Positions 1 to 7,416 of a DNA stretch of 40,942 nt are shown piece by piece. The notes below the pieces were generated by a model that saw only the letters and a list, made by a program, of their open reading frames with translations, was not told the DNA's origin and did no database searches. Every line of letters begins with the position of its first letter. Positions within the stretch are counted from its first letter, which is position 1. Source of the stretch: CAZASK01 sp964487845 (GTDB taxonomy: Bacteria; Chlamydiota; Chlamydiia; Chlamydiales; FEN-1388); NCBI GenBank assembly GCA_964487845.1, contig CAZASK010000013.1, positions 1-40,942 on the forward strand, written 5' to 3'. The translations under genes and the position numbers were made by a program.

Positions 1-59
1 ACAATAAAAGAAGTTTTCAATAATTTTATTGGTTAATAGGAGACTCGCGTTATTATAGA

Positions 60-151
60 TTTCTTTTTAGATAGTTCAAACGTTTGTAAATTGACATGCT
101 CTCTCGAATAAGCATGGATTTGGTCTCCACAGCGAGTTCTGCAATTTCCTC
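60..151. repeat. diverged copy of a palindromic repeat upstream of yajC
   Basis: Positions 118-151 match the reverse complement of 6275-6308 at 30 of 34 positions without gaps (shared core ATTTGGTCTCCA then AGCGAGTT). They also resemble the right arm of the same inverted repeat (about 6407-6440) with small indels. The stretch before it (about 87-104) weakly resembles the centre of that element (GACAT within a TAAAT/CAAAT context), so this looks like a shortened or decayed copy. A perfect -35-like TTGACA lies at 91-96, but I see no good -10 at 16-18 bases, so I do not call a promoter. The remaining leader (151-241) holds nothing else I recognise. Confidence 0.6.
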
Positions 152-241
152 AGTATGGCTTTAAGGTCTCGAGATAAAACTCGTGCAATTTTGTCTTGCT
201 CATGAGACAATTAACATATTAATCAACAAGGATGCATAGAT

Positions 242-610
242 ATGAAACTAGCTGCACAATTGCTTACCCCAGTTTTTCTTTTTGTTACAGCAGCACTTAG
301 CGCTGATGAAGTGCAAGAGATTCCCTCGGTTCCTGAACAAGGCTTTTTTCAAACCTTCACTATGATTGCCGTGGCTATGGTGATGTTTTATTTTATCCTA
401 TGGCGCCCAGAGCAAAAGCGCAGAAAGGCACTTGAAACGCAGCGTAGTAGCATGAAAAAAGGAGACAGAGCTGTTGCCATGGGTATCATCGGCACAGTTT
501 CTAAAATTACTGATCAAACAGTGATTCTTCAGATGGTAGATGGTGCGAAGATTGAATTTTTGAAAGCCGCTATTTCTGATGTTACACCAGCACAAGAGAG
601 CAATTCCTAA
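242..610 (+). CDS. yajC: Sec translocon accessory protein YajC
   Basis: The 122-residue protein is YajC, a small inner-membrane partner of the SecDF part of the Sec preprotein translocase. It has one membrane segment (about residues 35-54, ending LWRPEQKRRK), which is the typical YajC pattern of a helix followed by RPQ/RPE and a basic stretch. The cytosolic tail carries the family's GDRAVAMGIIGTV-like region. The N-terminal 21 residues look like an extra signal-peptide-like hydrophobic segment, longer than in E. coli YajC. The ATG is preceded by AAGGA at 228-232 with a 9-base spacer. The stop overlaps the stop of the convergent phosphatase gene by four bases. In C. trachomatis yajC neighbours nqrF (CT741/CT740, from memory); here phosphatase genes and htpG separate them. 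Identification is firm. Confidence 0.93.
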   Translation: MKLAAQLLTPVFLFVTAALSADEVQEIPSVPEQGFFQTFTMIAVAMVMFYFILWRPEQKRRKALETQRSSMKKGDRAVAMGIIGTVSKITDQTVILQMVDGAKIEFLKAAISDVTPAQESNS

Positions 611-1779
611 TAGGGTTGCTCGGTAAAGTCAAGCAATACGCCCGTTTCCGAACGGGCGGTGAGAGTTCTTTTTTGCAGTGCTATATCTACAATTACGAAA
701 TGCATGCTTTGCTTGGCAACTACAGCTCGCTGTAAGTTTACTTTCGGCTTCCTTGGTGAAGCGCCAAAGGATCCTCCTCCCATATAGACAGTGCCTTGCG
801 GGTGAAATGTTCCTTGTACAAGTGGGAATGTTCGTTTGTAGAGATGCTCGTGATTTTCAAAGGCAATATGAAGTTTGTATCGCTCAAATAAAGGGATCCA
901 GTGTTCACGAATCTGTTTTGTATATTCCCTTCCCGAGCATTGAGCAACTGGATAGGCAGGGATGTGATACACTGCAAAACGATTTTTGCTGTCTTTTTTC
1001 TTTTCAAGAATTTGTGAGAGCCACTGCGTTTGTATTCCAGCGATTGGGGTAGAGTGGCCAGAGTCTAAAAAGAAAATGGAAAGCCACTTGGGAATATGGA
1101 TGGCATGATAGCCATTTCCAGGAAAGAGGGTGTAGAGAGCCTGTGCTGTATCATGTGATGCTCCAAAAAATCCAGGAACATCGTGGTTGCCAGCAGTAAC
1201 AGCAAGAGGGATAAGACAGCCATCCCATTGCATGGATTGTGAATAGGCATTTAACCACTCAAGCCAGAGTGTCAGCGACTCGCTACCTGTTTTTTCTCTA
1301 TTCGCATAGGCAAGATCTCCGCCAAAGATAACAAGATGAGGAGCATGCAAGGCTACGCGCCTGCACATCGTGCGAAAGGTCTCTAAATTTATCTGATTGG
1401 TATCTCCACCAACAATTAATCGTATTGGAGGCGTGTCAGCGAGCGTTTTAAAATAATAAAAGGTCTCATTGCCTTTTATTTTGAATTGGTATTTCGTATT
1501 TGGCTTGAGTCCCGAGAGTTGAACGTGGTGCACATGATGAGTATTGGTAGCAAAGATTGTGTGCGTGCCAGTAACTTGTCTCCAGGCACTTTTTTTCTTC
1601 TCGCTCTTGTAAAAGAGAGTATCATTGTTATCAGAGGTGTCTGTAATCCATGAAATCATCATCTGTGTGGTAGGAGTCTCTGCTGCTGTTACATATACGA
1701 CAGGCCAAGAGAGCGCCTGCAAAGATATCTGTAGAAAGAAGAATATGAAAAGACAGGCTGTGCACGCTATATGAGTCAT
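607..1779 (-). CDS. exported purple-acid-phosphatase-like metallophosphoesterase (copy 2)
   Basis: This 390-residue protein has an N-terminal signal peptide (hydrophobic residues about 7-24), a fibronectin-III-like domain (about 25-115) as in purple acid phosphatases, and a calcineurin-like metallophosphoesterase domain. Metal-binding blocks are visible in order: GGDT (about 123), GGDLAYANR (about 153), GNHDVPG (about 197), VYHIPAYP (about 268) and ENHEHLYKR (about 307). The last is the family's GHxHxYER block with Glu-Asn replacing the first Gly and Lys replacing Glu. It should hydrolyse phosphomonoesters or related substrates in the periplasm or outside the cell; the substrate is unknown. 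The start ATG overlaps the stop of the paralogue upstream (ATGA at 1776-1779), so the two are probably translationally coupled. The 3' end overlaps yajC convergently. Confidence 0.85.
   Translation of the reverse strand: MTHIACTACLFIFFFLQISLQALSWPVVYVTAAETPTTQMMISWITDTSDNNDTLFYKSEKKKSAWRQVTGTHTIFATNTHHVHHVQLSGLKPNTKYQFKIKGNETFYYFKTLADTPPIRLIVGGDTNQINLETFRTMCRRVALHAPHLVIFGGDLAYANREKTGSESLTLWLEWLNAYSQSMQWDGCLIPLAVTAGNHDVPGFFGASHDTAQALYTLFPGNGYHAIHIPKWLSIFFLDSGHSTPIAGIQTQWLSQILEKKKDSKNRFAVYHIPAYPVAQCSGREYTKQIREHWIPLFERYKLHIAFENHEHLYKRTFPLVQGTFHPQGTVYMGGGSFGASPRKPKVNLQRAVVAKQSMHFVIVDIALQKRTLTARSETGVLLDFTEQPY
639..675 (+). terminator. GC-rich hairpin after yajC (weak terminator candidate)
   Basis: CGCCCGTT (639-646) and AACGGGCG (651-658) form a perfect 8-bp GC-rich stem with the tetraloop TCCG. 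A T run (TTCTTTTTT) follows about ten bases later, further than in a canonical intrinsic terminator. The hairpin lies inside the last codons of the convergent phosphatase gene, so it may simply be coding. It is the only candidate stop for yajC transcripts. Confidence 0.35.
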
Positions 1780-2996
1780 CGCTTCACTAGTTTTCTTGAG
1801 TCATAGTGGTCAAAAATTTTTCCATGATTGTTTATCGCCCAACATTCGATACCACCTTGGGTAAGCTCTACTTTGATAAAATGAGTTTCTTTTGCTGTCT
1901 TGGCAAGGTATTGGGTGTTGAAAGCTATCTTAGGTTCTCGAGGATGAGCCCCCCAGGCACCATCACCTATATATACCACACCATGAGGGTCAAAACAATC
2001 CTTGGTAAGAGGATAGGTTCTCTTGTAGCAATGATCATGATGTTCAAAGGCAAGGCGTACCCCATATTTTTCAAAGAGAGGAATCCAATTGCGGCGAAGA
2101 GAAGAGCTAATAGGTCGTCTAAAGTATCGTGCTGAAGGATAGGCAGGCACATGATAGACAGGAATTTTGTAAGTAGTTGGGGATTGAGCGATAAGCGTCT
2201 GTTTTAACCACGCGGTTTGCTCCCCGCTGATCGAGGAGGTGTGTCCTGAGTCAAGAAAGAAAAGAGCCAAGTAGTTACCAAAACACAGCACCTCATATCC
2301 TCGAAGACCAGGAATTGGAAAGAGGCTGTGATAGGCACTTGCAGCTTCTTTGCTTTGATTATAGTATCCAGAAACATCGTGATTGCCGATTGCTGCTAAA
2401 ATAGGAACCATCCGCCCAGACGGAGTAATCATCGTCTTGTAGTAGGAGGTGAGCCACTGTATCCATTTCTTGTTTTTTTTTGCGCTCTCCTTTGTAAAAT
2501 GCTTGCGCTCAGCATACGCTAAGTCGCCTCCAAAAAGGGTAAAAAGAGGTTCTTCTTTTGCCGCCTCCTTACATGTCTCCTCAAATAATGGCCAACCATC
2601 AGCGCTCGTATCGCCACCTTCTACAAATACGATTGGTTTTTGGAGTGTCTTAGGCATAGTCTGAAAGAGATATTCCGAGGCTTTATCTATTTCTAGGCGA
2701 AAAGAGTAACAAGATTCTGTAGATAACTGAGTGAGCTCGACTGTATGTATGAGATAGTCAGCATTGCCAGCAAACGGTTCATGAAATCCTGTTGCTCTTT
2801 TCCATGAAGTGTTCGATTCCTTTTTCTTATACTCAAGAATGTCGTTCTCTTGATCTTTTGTGGAAATCCACCGCACGGTCATCGTGGTTGTCGGATCATG
2901 TTGCCATGTAAGATATACCGCAAGGGGAGTTTCTGCACAGATAATGTTGCTGACTCCTTGAATCAAAAAGGTAAAAAGTAGAACAGCGTAAAACAT
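1776..2996 (-). CDS. exported purple-acid-phosphatase-like metallophosphoesterase (copy 1)
   Basis: This 406-residue protein has the same architecture as its downstream neighbour: signal peptide (about 1-21, ending IICAET), a beta-sandwich purple-acid-phosphatase N domain, and a metallophosphoesterase domain. The blocks GGDT, GGDLAYAER, GNHDVSGYYN, VYHVPAYPSA and EHHDHCYKRTYP are visible. The two proteins align along their whole length, which indicates a tandem duplication followed by divergence. The start is supported by AAAGGA just upstream (spacer about 8 bases). It is first in a two-gene unit. The family usually binds an Fe/Zn or Fe/Mn pair; the characteristic tyrosine region (GGDLAY) is kept in both copies. 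Export suggests phosphate scavenging or action on host material, but this is inference. Confidence 0.86.
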   Translation of the reverse strand: MFYAVLLFTFLIQGVSNIICAETPLAVYLTWQHDPTTTMTVRWISTKDQENDILEYKKKESNTSWKRATGFHEPFAGNADYLIHTVELTQLSTESCYSFRLEIDKASEYLFQTMPKTLQKPIVFVEGGDTSADGWPLFEETCKEAAKEEPLFTLFGGDLAYAERKHFTKESAKKNKKWIQWLTSYYKTMITPSGRMVPILAAIGNHDVSGYYNQSKEAASAYHSLFPIPGLRGYEVLCFGNYLALFFLDSGHTSSISGEQTAWLKQTLIAQSPTTYKIPVYHVPAYPSARYFRRPISSSLRRNWIPLFEKYGVRLAFEHHDHCYKRTYPLTKDCFDPHGVVYIGDGAWGAHPREPKIAFNTQYLAKTAKETHFIKVELTQGGIECWAINNHGKIFDHYDSRKLVKR

Positions 2997-3039
2997 AATA
3001 TCCCTTTTCCTTTCTTGCGGTTTTTATGGCCCAAGGTGT

Positions 3040-4845
3040 CTATGTATGCTGATCAGCCAAAGATTGCAAGAAGAGATGGCTTCTCTGAATAAAAGCGTGA
3101 AGCTCATCAGTAGTCATTTCTTTTTGAGACAACTTTGTTAAGTCAAACAGATATCTGGCCATTGAGTGTGCAAGAGGCTCGTCTTTGTCTTTGAGTTGAA
3201 TCACAGCATGCACGAGTGGCGAATTTGTATTCACTACGAAAATGCGTTTGTGATGTCCCTCATTCAATGAGTCTTGCGCAATATCTTTCATGTAATCACG
3301 ATACCTTCTTTCCTCTTCCGGCATGGAGATAAGAGCTGGAAGCGTATCGGAAGCTAAGCTTTTTGCCTCTACTTCAACAGAAGTGTCTGACAGTGCTTGC
3401 TTCATAAAATGAGCAATTTTTATAGCTTCTGTCTTCCCCTCACTATCAAGCAGTGTCTTTTCTCGCTCTGGATCTTGTATTTCACTCAAATTTGCAGCGT
3501 CGATACGCTTAAATGATATATCTTTCATTTTATGTTCAAGATGTGCCATCAACGCTGTGTCAAGAGGCCCCTTCATGACGAGTACATCAAGACCTTTTTG
3601 TTCAAAAAGCTGAATAAGATGAAGATGTGGTACGGCCTCATTTGTATAAAAGATAGTGTTCGATCCTTTTGCCCGATAGGTGTCGAGAGTCATCCACTCT
3701 TGCTTGGTTGTCTGAAAGACGAGAATATCTTTGGCTTTTTGATAGAAAGATTCATCTTGTAAGATGCCAAGTTTTACAATCACCTCAGCGTCTTTCCACA
3801 CTGTTTTGAATTTCTCAAGATCTTGTTTGTAGAGGCTAGCAAGAGCGTCGATTACTTTTTTACTTACATGCGTTGCGAGCTGACGAACTGTTTTATCGAC
3901 TTGTAGATAGCTTCTTGATACATTGAGAGGGATATCTGGGCTGTCGATGACTCCTTTCATAATAGATAAATATTCAGGCAAAATCTCTTTGCAGTCGTCT
4001 GAGACGAAAACACGGTTTGAGTAGAGGGCTACGCGGTTTTTATGTATTTCCATATCACGTTTCACATGAGGGAAATAGAGGATGCCTTTGACGTGGAAAG
4101 GGTAGTCAATATTGAGATGGATCCAGAAAAGGGGCTTTTCCTCGAACGGATAAAGTGATTGGAAGAAGTTGATATATTCTTCTGGCTGGACTGTGTGAGG
4201 TTGCTTGATCCAGAGGGGATCTTTTTCGTTGATCCGTTTGCCGTTGAAATAGATCGGATAGGGCAAAAAGGAGCAAAAGCGGGCCAGCTGCGCTTGAATT
4301 TTTGCATTTTCTAAAAATTCAGCATGTTCCTTTCCTATAAAAAGAATAACATCTGTTCCTACCTCAGTACGAGAGCCAGCCTCTATCTCATAAGACGAAG
4401 AGCCGTCGCATGACCACCTGATTGGAGTTTGTTCTTTCTTACAGGAAAGTGTTTCGACAACTACTTTATCAGCAACCATGTAGGCTGAATAAAAACCAAG
4501 CCCAAAGTGACCAATAAAAGGATCATTTGCTTGGTAGGCTTTTACAAATTCTTCAGCTCCGGAAAAAGCGATCTGTGAAAGGTATTTTTCTACCTCTTCT
4601 TGATCCATACCAACGCCATTATCCGAAAAAGTAAGCGTTCCCTCGCTCTTGTCAATGGTAACGTCAATTCTTGGATCCTGGGGAGATTCTGCATCTCCAT
4701 GGTCAAATAGCACCTTTCTCTTCAGTACAGCATCACAGGCATTTGAAATAAGCTCTCGGACGCAAATTTCTTTTTCTGAATAAAGCCATTTTTTGATGAT
4801 GGGTAAAATATTTTCACTGTGAATTTGTAATTGTTTTTTTGTCAT
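3040..4845 (-). CDS. htpG: HSP90-family chaperone HtpG
   Basis: This is a 601-residue HSP90 homologue, close to the usual bacterial length (about 620). The GHKL ATPase domain shows ELISNACDA (catalytic Glu31, Mg-binding Asn35), DNGVGMD, and the lid/phosphate motif GHFGLGFYSAYMVADKV. The middle domain and the C-terminal dimerisation domain follow without a break. It is a cytosolic ATP-dependent dimeric chaperone that helps remodel client proteins. The ATG has an AAGG-type ribosome site 8-9 bases upstream. It is transcribed away from nqrF. Half of a CIRCE-like heat-shock sequence lies in the divergent spacer, but the other half is missing, so I do not claim HrcA control. Confidence 0.95.
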   Translation of the reverse strand: MTKKQLQIHSENILPIIKKWLYSEKEICVRELISNACDAVLKRKVLFDHGDAESPQDPRIDVTIDKSEGTLTFSDNGVGMDQEEVEKYLSQIAFSGAEEFVKAYQANDPFIGHFGLGFYSAYMVADKVVVETLSCKKEQTPIRWSCDGSSSYEIEAGSRTEVGTDVILFIGKEHAEFLENAKIQAQLARFCSFLPYPIYFNGKRINEKDPLWIKQPHTVQPEEYINFFQSLYPFEEKPLFWIHLNIDYPFHVKGILYFPHVKRDMEIHKNRVALYSNRVFVSDDCKEILPEYLSIMKGVIDSPDIPLNVSRSYLQVDKTVRQLATHVSKKVIDALASLYKQDLEKFKTVWKDAEVIVKLGILQDESFYQKAKDILVFQTTKQEWMTLDTYRAKGSNTIFYTNEAVPHLHLIQLFEQKGLDVLVMKGPLDTALMAHLEHKMKDISFKRIDAANLSEIQDPEREKTLLDSEGKTEAIKIAHFMKQALSDTSVEVEAKSLASDTLPALISMPEEERRYRDYMKDIAQDSLNEGHHKRIFVVNTNSPLVHAVIQLKDKDEPLAHSMARYLFDLTKLSQKEMTTDELHAFIQRSHLFLQSLADQHT

Positions 4846-4915
4846 TGTCTATACCTTAATTAGTGTAATTGAGTGCTATTATTGCGTGTGTTGGCTAGGG
4901 ATGTCAAGAAGTCTA

Positions 4916-4945
4916 TTGAACTCAATTCCTCTCGATAGGTATATC
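4916..4945 (+). promoter_or_regulatory. candidate promoter of nqrF
   Basis: TTGAAC (4916-4921) and TATATC (4940-4945) are separated by 18 bases. The expected transcription start near 4952 would leave only about 8 bases before the ATG at 4960, which supports the downstream start at 4987. Confidence 0.4.
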
Positions 4946-4986
4946 TGAGAAAACGTGATATGCAAGAGCAAGAAAGGATGTATTGC

Positions 4987-6273
4987 ATGAATATAGATTG
5001 GATATTGAGCCTTTATGCAGTTGGCGCATTTGCGGCGGTCGGATTGTTACTTGTCACGATCATTTTATGGACAAAGTCAAAATTTGTAACAGCAGGCAGT
5101 TGTAAGATCTATATCAATGACAAAGAAGATCTTACAAAAGATGTCTCGTGTGGAGATACACTGCTATCGACCTTAACACGAGAGGGTATTGCCATCCCAT
5201 CGCCCTGCGGAGGGAAGGCAACATGTAAACAGTGTAAAGTGAAGATTGAAGTAGGTGCTGATGAGCCTATTGAAACAGACAAGTCCTCATTTACGAAAAA
5301 GCAACTCAAAGATGGATGGCGGCTGTCATGTCAAAGTAAGGTGAAGCATGATCTGCATCTTCATATTGAGGAATCCCTTATCGGCGTAAAAGAGTGGGAA
5401 TGTACGGTAAAAAGCAATAAAAATGTGGCCACCTTTATTAAAGAACTTGAGCTTGAATTGCCTGCAGGAGAAGTGATTGATTATAAGTCAGGGGGATATA
5501 CACAAATTCACGTTCCCCCATTTTCAACGAATACAAGTGATTGGAAAGCTACAATTGATGAGAAATTCTGGGATGACTGGGAAAAATTTGGCATGTTTGG
5601 ACAGGCAATTGATTTTTCAAGATTGAAGGGCAATAACATAAGAGCCTATTCGATGGCTTCCTATCCTGCAGAGGGAAGAAAGCTGCTTTATAACATCAGG
5701 ATTGCAACGCCTCCTCTCGTTCATGGGAAAGTGGCTGCTGGAGTGCCATGGGGGATGTGTTCATCGTATACATTTTCGTTAAAGCCAGGGGATAAGGTGA
5801 AGATCTCAGGGCCTTATGGAGAATCATATATGCAGCACGATAGCAGACCTCTCTTCTTTTTAATTGGAGGAGCAGGTTCTTCGTTTGCTCGATCTCATAT
5901 CTTGCAGCTTTTCAAGACGGAAAAAACAAAGCGGCCTGTTTCTTTATGGTATGGAGCAAGAGCGCTACGTGAAAATATCTATCAACATGAGTATGAGGCG
6001 CTTGAAAAGGAGTTTCCTCACTTTAGCTATCATCTCGTGCTTTCTGAGCCGCTTGCCGAAGATGTGGCAGCTGGATGGGCTGTCAATGATCCTATCAAAA
6101 CAAATTTTCTATTCAGAGCATTCGAGCAAGCAGAGTTGAAAAAGATGGACGCTCCAGAAGAAAGTCTGTATTATGTGTGTGGTCCTCCTATGCATAACAA
6201 GAGCGTTTTAAAGCTCTTGGATGACTATGGCGTTCCAAGAGAAAGCATCGTTTTAGATGATTTCGGTATTTAA
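4987..6273 (+). CDS. nqrF: Na+-translocating NADH:quinone reductase subunit F
   Basis: NqrF is the NADH-oxidising subunit of the sodium-pumping Nqr complex in the inner membrane. From the chosen start the protein has 428 residues, the family length. It has one N-terminal membrane helix (about 5-28), then a ferredoxin domain with 2Fe-2S ligands Cys74, Cys80, Cys83 and Cys115 (SPCGGKATCKQC; LSCQSK). The FAD-binding motif RAYSMASYP, the NADH-binding GGAGSSFARSH and YVCGPPMHN, and the conserved end DDFGI follow. An in-frame ATG at 4960 would add nine residues, but 4987 has AAAGGA at 4973-4978 with an 8-base spacer and lies at a sensible distance from the candidate promoter. Other nqr subunits are not in the window. 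Confidence 0.95.
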   Translation: MNIDWILSLYAVGAFAAVGLLLVTIILWTKSKFVTAGSCKIYINDKEDLTKDVSCGDTLLSTLTREGIAIPSPCGGKATCKQCKVKIEVGADEPIETDKSSFTKKQLKDGWRLSCQSKVKHDLHLHIEESLIGVKEWECTVKSNKNVATFIKELELELPAGEVIDYKSGGYTQIHVPPFSTNTSDWKATIDEKFWDDWEKFGMFGQAIDFSRLKGNNIRAYSMASYPAEGRKLLYNIRIATPPLVHGKVAAGVPWGMCSSYTFSLKPGDKVKISGPYGESYMQHDSRPLFFLIGGAGSSFARSHILQLFKTEKTKRPVSLWYGARALRENIYQHEYEALEKEFPHFSYHLVLSEPLAEDVAAGWAVNDPIKTNFLFRAFEQAELKKMDAPEESLYYVCGPPMHNKSVLKLLDDYGVPRESIVLDDFGI

Positions 6274-6445
6274 AGAGGGAATTGTACAACTCGCTTTGGA
6301 GACCAAATTCGATGATTTTTTTTGCCGGTTTAGTTTTTCGCAAATCGACATATCCTATTGGCCATAGGCGATTTACGAAAAATCTGAATCCGACGAAAAA
6401 AGCGCGGATTTGGCCCCAAACGCAAGTTTTGCAACTCCTTCTAAA
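6274..6445. repeat. long imperfect inverted repeat (palindromic element)
   Basis: The whole spacer after nqrF is an imperfect palindrome. The left arm (about 6274-6348, AGAGGGAATTG...CAAATCG) pairs with the right arm (about 6368-6445, CGATTTACG...CTCCTTCT) with scattered mismatches and small indels. About 19 bases lie between the arms. The left arm also matches 118-151 near yajC in the opposite orientation. Neither strand encodes a recognisable protein. The layout is that of a mobile palindromic unit or small MITE-like element. As RNA it would fold into a long hairpin between nqrF and the next gene. No clear target-site duplication was seen. Confidence 0.75.
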
Positions 6446-6456
6446 GGCTGTTCCCC

Positions 6457-7404
6457 TTGACTCATCTTTTACCATCTTCTATTAGTGAAAAAATAGCTCA
6501 GCTCACAGCGCAGGCATCTGTAGCTGAGTTGCATAAGGCTTTTCAAAAAGTATCTTCGCAGTACCGCAGCCGTCTTTTTCAGCCTTTTGAAACGAAAGAA
6601 GAGAGGCTTGCATATTTACTTTTTCGACTACCGGCAACATATGCAGTAGGGCAAGAAGTCTTTACTCGGCTGATGAATGTGTGGCCTGAGTTTTGTCCAA
6701 AATCTATTGTAGATATTGGAGCAGGCCCTGGAAGCATGCTGCTTGTCATGGAGCAGCTTTTTCAACAACCTATGCAAGCAAAAGCCATCGAAAAAGACTC
6801 CTATTTTGTAGAGCTAGCAAAGCACTATCTTGCATGGCCAGTAGAATGGGTTCAAGAGGATATAGTGAATGTGCCTTCTGATGTGCCCTCCTTTGATTGT
6901 GCGATTATGAGCTATTCTTATGGAGAGATGGATGAGGCGAGGCGTTTGAAATGTCTTGCCTATATGCAGCATGCAGCATGTGCTGTCGTTATAGAGCCAG
7001 GAACTCCCGTTGGGTATCGTACGATTCTTCATGTGAGAGAGGCAATGATCGCAAGTGGGTATCGCGTGATTGCTCCTTGTCCACATTCAGCTTCCTGTCC
7101 GCTGCCTGCTTCAGATTGGTGTCATTTTTCCTGTAGACTGCCAAGAACCAAAGTTCATAAGCTGATCAAAGAGGGGACTTTAGGCTATGAAGATGAAAAA
7201 TTTTCCTACGTGATATTGGTCAAGGAGAGTACTGTGTGTGGGCAGCAATGTCACAGGAGAATTATTCGAGATCCTATGCATCGCTCGGGCCATAGCCAGT
7301 TCCATGTGTGTTGCCAGGATGGAGCTGTCCGTGATGTAGTCCTCTCTCGAAAAAATGAAAGCTACCGACTTGCTAAAAAAGCAGGATGGGGTGATGCTAT
7401 ATGA
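6457..7404 (+). CDS. Rsm22-family SAM-dependent methyltransferase-like protein
   Basis: This 315-residue protein belongs to the Rsm22/METTL17 family, associated with the small ribosomal subunit in mitochondria and bacteria. It shows a SAM-binding motif I (VDIGAGPGS, about 85-93), then the family signature with clustered cysteines CPHSASC and DWCHFSCRL (Cys208, Cys214, Cys222, Cys226), KFSYV, and an RxP...GH...C...KKAGWGD tail with Cys285/286. In METTL17 similarly spaced cysteines bind a 4Fe-4S cluster. The start is TTG: AAAGG about 9 bases upstream supports it, and no better in-frame ATG exists. That ribosome site lies at the outer end of the inverted repeat. It is followed 12 bases later by nadE, so the two are probably one operon. 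Whether it methylates rRNA is not shown. Confidence 0.82.
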   Translation: MTHLLPSSISEKIAQLTAQASVAELHKAFQKVSSQYRSRLFQPFETKEERLAYLLFRLPATYAVGQEVFTRLMNVWPEFCPKSIVDIGAGPGSMLLVMEQLFQQPMQAKAIEKDSYFVELAKHYLAWPVEWVQEDIVNVPSDVPSFDCAIMSYSYGEMDEARRLKCLAYMQHAACAVVIEPGTPVGYRTILHVREAMIASGYRVIAPCPHSASCPLPASDWCHFSCRLPRTKVHKLIKEGTLGYEDEKFSYVILVKESTVCGQQCHRRIIRDPMHRSGHSQFHVCCQDGAVRDVVLSRKNESYRLAKKAGWGDAI

Positions 7405-7416
7405 AAAAGAGATGAC

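Noticed and set aside
91..119. Perfect TTGACA (91-96) as a yajC promoter
   Set aside because: No acceptable -10 hexamer at 16-18 bases; the sequence belongs to the repeat copy.
4871..4879. GAGTGCTAT between htpG and nqrF, 8 of 9 bases like the right half of the CIRCE heat-shock operator
   Set aside because: The left half (TTAGCACTC) is absent at the required 9-base distance, so an HrcA site is not supported.
6188..6485. Open frames on both strands across the inverted repeat
   Set aside because: They follow from the palindrome and the end of nqrF; no recognisable protein, no consistent ribosome site.
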